Source of the DNA: Salinibaculum litoreum
GTDB taxonomy: Archaea; Halobacteriota; Halobacteria; Halobacteriales; Haloarculaceae
Assembly: GCA_009789175.1 (NCBI GenBank)
Contig: CP046866.1
Span: 1,798,001-1,862,000, forward strand
Direction: 5' to 3'
DNA: 64,000 nt
Shown: piece by piece, positions 61,729 to 64,000 of the stretch
How positions within the stretch are numbered: position 1 is the stretch's first letter
How the letters are laid out: the number at the start of each line of letters is the position of its first letter
The notes under the pieces: generated by a model
What the model saw: only the letters and a program-made list of their open reading frames with translations
Told to the model about the DNA's origin: nothing
Databases searched by the model: none
Translations under genes and position numbers: made by a program

Positions 61729-63450
61729 TCACTGGTCGTCCTCGTCGGTGACCGCGGCGTCACCGAAGCCGAGCGCGCCGCTTGCACCGTCGCTCTCCTC
61801 GCGCTGGCGGAGGTTCTGTCTGGTGAACTGTGGCTGAGCGCGGATGCCCCGGCGCTTGCGGAAGGAGCGATAGAGGACGAAGGCAACACCGAGCGTGAGC
61901 GCCCCGGCGACCGCTGCCGGTTCGGGACTCGGGTTGAACGAGTACAGCACGGCCGTCGAGAGCATGCCGGCAGCGAGGACAAGCCCGAACACGACGCGCA
62001 GGCCAAGCCGTCGGAGATGCCCGTCGGAGTCTTCGATGTCCGCCCGGACGTGGAAATCCTCGCGGTCGACCCGGTCGAGTGCGGATTCGAGTTTCGGCGG
62101 GATGCGCACCGCGGACTCGACGGCGTCCCGGCCTTCCTGCACGCGGTCCCCGACGAAGTCCCGCGCGCCCTCCTCGATGTATCCCTGGGTGCGGAGATAG
62201 CCCGTCGCCACGTCGATAAAGTCAAATTCCGGGTCGAGCGTCACACAGACCCCTTCGACGACGGTAGCGACACGGAGAACGAGCGCCAGGTTCGACGGCA
62301 GACGGAGGGGGAACTCGTAGATGGTGTCCTCGACCTGCTGGACGATTTGCTGGACGCGGTACTGTTCGATAGCCTCGCCGCGTGCGTCCGCGATGGCCAG
62401 TTCCATCACGTCGCCCATCACCTGTCGGTCGGCCTCCGGGCTCAGGGTCCCCATCTCGACGAGCGTGTCGAGGATGGCGTCGATATCCTGGGCGGCGACG
62501 GCCGCGTAGAAGTCGACGATTTTGTCCTGGATGAACGGGTCGACGTAGCCGGACATGCCGAAGTCATAGAAGACCAGCGTCCCGTCGTCCTGGACCGCGA
62601 GATTGCCGGGATGGGGGTCGGCATGGAAGACGCCGTCGCCGATAATCATCTGCAAGTAGGTGCGCTGAAGCGTCTCCGCGAGTGCCGACCGGTCCACGTC
62701 GAGCGTGTCCAGTTCGTCCACGTCGGAGATTTTCGTCCCGGGGACGTACTCCATGGTGAGCACCCGCCCCGTGGAGTGGCTGTCCAGAACGGACGGGATA
62801 CGGATGTCGTCATCGTCGGCGAAGTTCCCCTGGATTTCGGTGAGCATCTTGGCCTCGCGCCGGTAGTCCATCTCCTGGCGGATTGTCCGGGCGAACTCGT
62901 CGGCCAGCGTCTCCAGCGAGAACGACTGGGCGTCGTCGATGAACCGAATCAGGAGCGGCAGCGACCACCGAATCACCTTCAGGTCGGCCTCGACGAGGTC
63001 CTTGACACCGGGACGGCGAATCTTGACGGCGACATCCTGTCCGTCGACGGTGCCGACGTAGACCTGTCCGAGACTCGCACCGCTGATTGCCTCCGTATCG
63101 AAGTCAGCAAAGCGCTGGTCGATCGGGCCGAGGTCCTCTTCGAGGACGACCCGAGCGTCATCCCACGGTGCCGGCGGCACACTGTCCTGGAGTTTTGAGA
63201 ACTCCTCGATGTACTCCGGCGGGAGGATATCCGGCCGGGTCGAGAGCAACTGGCCGAGTTTGATGAAGGTCGGACCCAGCGTCAACAGCGAATCTAGCAG
63301 GGATGCTGCGCGCTTGCGGCGCTGCTCCGGGGAGACCTGCCGTGACCCTCCAAAGAGGAGGAACCGGCGACGGTCACGGGCGTAGGCGATTATCAGCGGC
63401 AGGAACTGGTAGGCAACGACGACAAAGCGCCAGTACGCTCGCAGGTTCAC
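61729..63450 (-). CDS. ABC1/AarF/UbiB-family kinase-like protein
   Basis: 573 aa with an atypical kinase fold. The Ala-rich loop reads AISGASLGQVYVGTV, the lysine motif DVAVKIRRPGVKDLV, catalytic HADPHPGNLAV and metal-binding FYDFGMSGYVDP. The N-terminal KxGQ motif (FIKLGQLLSTRPDILPPEYI) is conserved. Two C-terminal hydrophobic helices anchor it to the membrane, and an acidic tail follows. The family supports isoprenoid lipid or quinone synthesis. It is 6 bp downstream of the Hsp20 gene. Confidence 0.93.
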   Translation of the reverse strand: MNLRAYWRFVVVAYQFLPLIIAYARDRRRFLLFGGSRQVSPEQRRKRAASLLDSLLTLGPTFIKLGQLLSTRPDILPPEYIEEFSKLQDSVPPAPWDDARVVLEEDLGPIDQRFADFDTEAISGASLGQVYVGTVDGQDVAVKIRRPGVKDLVEADLKVIRWSLPLLIRFIDDAQSFSLETLADEFARTIRQEMDYRREAKMLTEIQGNFADDDDIRIPSVLDSHSTGRVLTMEYVPGTKISDVDELDTLDVDRSALAETLQRTYLQMIIGDGVFHADPHPGNLAVQDDGTLVFYDFGMSGYVDPFIQDKIVDFYAAVAAQDIDAILDTLVEMGTLSPEADRQVMGDVMELAIADARGEAIEQYRVQQIVQQVEDTIYEFPLRLPSNLALVLRVATVVEGVCVTLDPEFDFIDVATGYLRTQGYIEEGARDFVGDRVQEGRDAVESAVRIPPKLESALDRVDREDFHVRADIEDSDGHLRRLGLRVVFGLVLAAGMLSTAVLYSFNPSPEPAAVAGALTLGVAFVLYRSFRKRRGIRAQPQFTRQNLRQREESDGASGALGFGDAAVTDEDDQ

Positions 63451-63456
63451 CAGTAC

Positions 63457-63810
63457 TCACCCATCGATGGGAATCGTCGTCTCCGGCGTGGCCGACTGCT
63501 TGGGGATGTGCAACTCCAGAACACCCCGCTCGACGCTGCCTTCGGCGTCTGCACCGCTCGTGTCGGGGGGCAACGGGAGCTCTGCGTCCAGAAACAGCGA
63601 CCGCTCCTCGCTGACATACCGGAACTCCGGCGGGACCGCTTTTTCCCGACGCGCCTCGATGACGAGACGGCCGCGGTCGACGCGTACGTCGACGGTCTCC
63701 GGCGATGTACCGGGCAAGTCGATGACGAGCAGGTAGGCGTCCTCGCCCTCCAGCAGGTCGGCATACACTGCATCGGGCAGGTCGCGCAGGGCGTCACGGA
63801 GCGCGGACAT
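63457..63810 (-). CDS. Hsp20/alpha-crystallin family protein
   Basis: 117-aa small heat-shock protein. The alpha-crystallin core (residues about 25-110) includes LLVIDLPGTSPETVDVRVDR and GRLVIEARREKAVPPEFR, and ends with VERGVLELHIPKQSATPETT, which has the family G-x-L consensus (GVLEL). The N-terminal arm is short. It lies directly upstream of the UbiB-like gene and is probably cotranscribed. Confidence 0.9.
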   Translation of the reverse strand: MSALRDALRDLPDAVYADLLEGEDAYLLVIDLPGTSPETVDVRVDRGRLVIEARREKAVPPEFRYVSEERSLFLDAELPLPPDTSGADAEGSVERGVLELHIPKQSATPETTIPIDG

Positions 63811-63884
63811 ACCAATGGCTTAGAGCGGACTGGCGTTAAAGCCCCCGGACTCGTGTCCGCATCACGGCGCGGACGTGCCAGGCT

Positions 63885-64000
63885 CTAGCCGGTCAGGTCA
63901 GTTAGTTCTGCGACCCGCGGGGCGTCCAGCACGCGCTTGCCCGCCCAGTTTCGGTCCGGGCGGGAGACGTGGACGCCATCGATACCGGCGTTGTGTGCGG
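63885..64000 (-). CDS. 3' end of an unidentified gene (truncated by window edge)
   Basis: The minus-strand frame reads to a stop at 63885 and continues off the window. The 37 visible residues include NAGIDGVHVSRPDRNWAGKR and end PRVAELTDLTG. GC-rich third positions suggest a real gene, but the fragment is too short to identify. Confidence 0.6.
   Translation of the reverse strand, partial: AHNAGIDGVHVSRPDRNWAGKRVLDAPRVAELTDLTG

Noticed and set aside
1-64000. tRNA and rRNA genes
   Set aside because: I looked for T-arm patterns such as GGTTCGAATC and for conserved rRNA stretches; matches were only partial and inside coding regions.

Overview
The window is chromosomal DNA of a halophilic archaeon (class Halobacteria). 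The evidence is GC-rich sequence, strongly acidic predicted proteins, archaeal information-processing genes (L11/L1/P0/P1 ribosomal proteins, TFS, aIF1A, aIF5A with deoxyhypusine synthase), a complete bacterioruberin pigment locus, archaeal TATA boxes about 25-30 bp upstream of many start codons (leaderless genes), and an archaeal pilin-type secreted protein. I could not assign a genus. I saw no rRNA, tRNA, CRISPR array or intact insertion sequence.

Layout. 0-3.3 kb: a Drg-type GTPase, a TrkA-type NAD-binding protein and an APC amino acid permease. 3.4-7 kb: a small conserved protein, then rpl11 and the rpl1-rpl10-rpl12 operon, with a structured rpl1 leader. 7-13.7 kb: a TctA/DUF112-like membrane protein, a large GLUG-repeat pilin-like surface protein, cysS, a winged-helix regulator with a small membrane partner, and a LolA-like lipoprotein. 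14-16.5 kb: cbiX with a DR2241-like Fe-S protein. 16.5-25.8 kb: MFS exporter, gamma carbonic anhydrase, ilvD, a stress protein, a beta-RFAP synthase homolog, a RecA/KaiC-like protein lacking the P-loop lysine, two zinc-ribbon proteins, TFS and a Cys-cluster protein. 25.9-32 kb: ZIP transporter, SDR, crtD-lyeJ-cruF with convergent crtB. 32-43 kb: housekeeping genes (SRAP peptidase, ATP-dependent PEP carboxykinase, aIF1A, cold-shock protein, trpB, aldo/keto reductase) and a heliorhodopsin.

44.2-52.4 kb is the most accessory-looking part. A very large PAS/GAF histidine kinase, whose receiver-like domain has Ala where the phosphoacceptor Asp is expected, is divergent from a response regulator. 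The regulator is followed by a two-gene cassette: an internally duplicated PgsC/CapC-like membrane protein and a PgsB/CapB-like Mur-ligase fused to two N-terminal YegP/DUF1508-like repeats. No PgsA/CapA or PgsD/CapD gene is visible nearby. The segment is bracketed by near-identical direct repeats 7.6 kb apart. This is my main candidate for an undescribed system.

52.5-64 kb: a large membrane protein, deoxyhypusine synthase, aldehyde dehydrogenase with an NAD-dependent epimerase, a Nif3-family protein, a long acidic protein with a 147-bp internal duplication, an agmatinase-like gene overlapping aIF5A, a UbiB/ABC1 kinase-like protein, a small heat-shock protein and a truncated gene at the window edge. 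Genes that probably work together are dys, the agmatinase-like gene and eif5A (hypusine modification), crtB/crtD/lyeJ/cruF (C50 carotenoid), and cbiX with the DR2241-like gene (cobalamin metal insertion).
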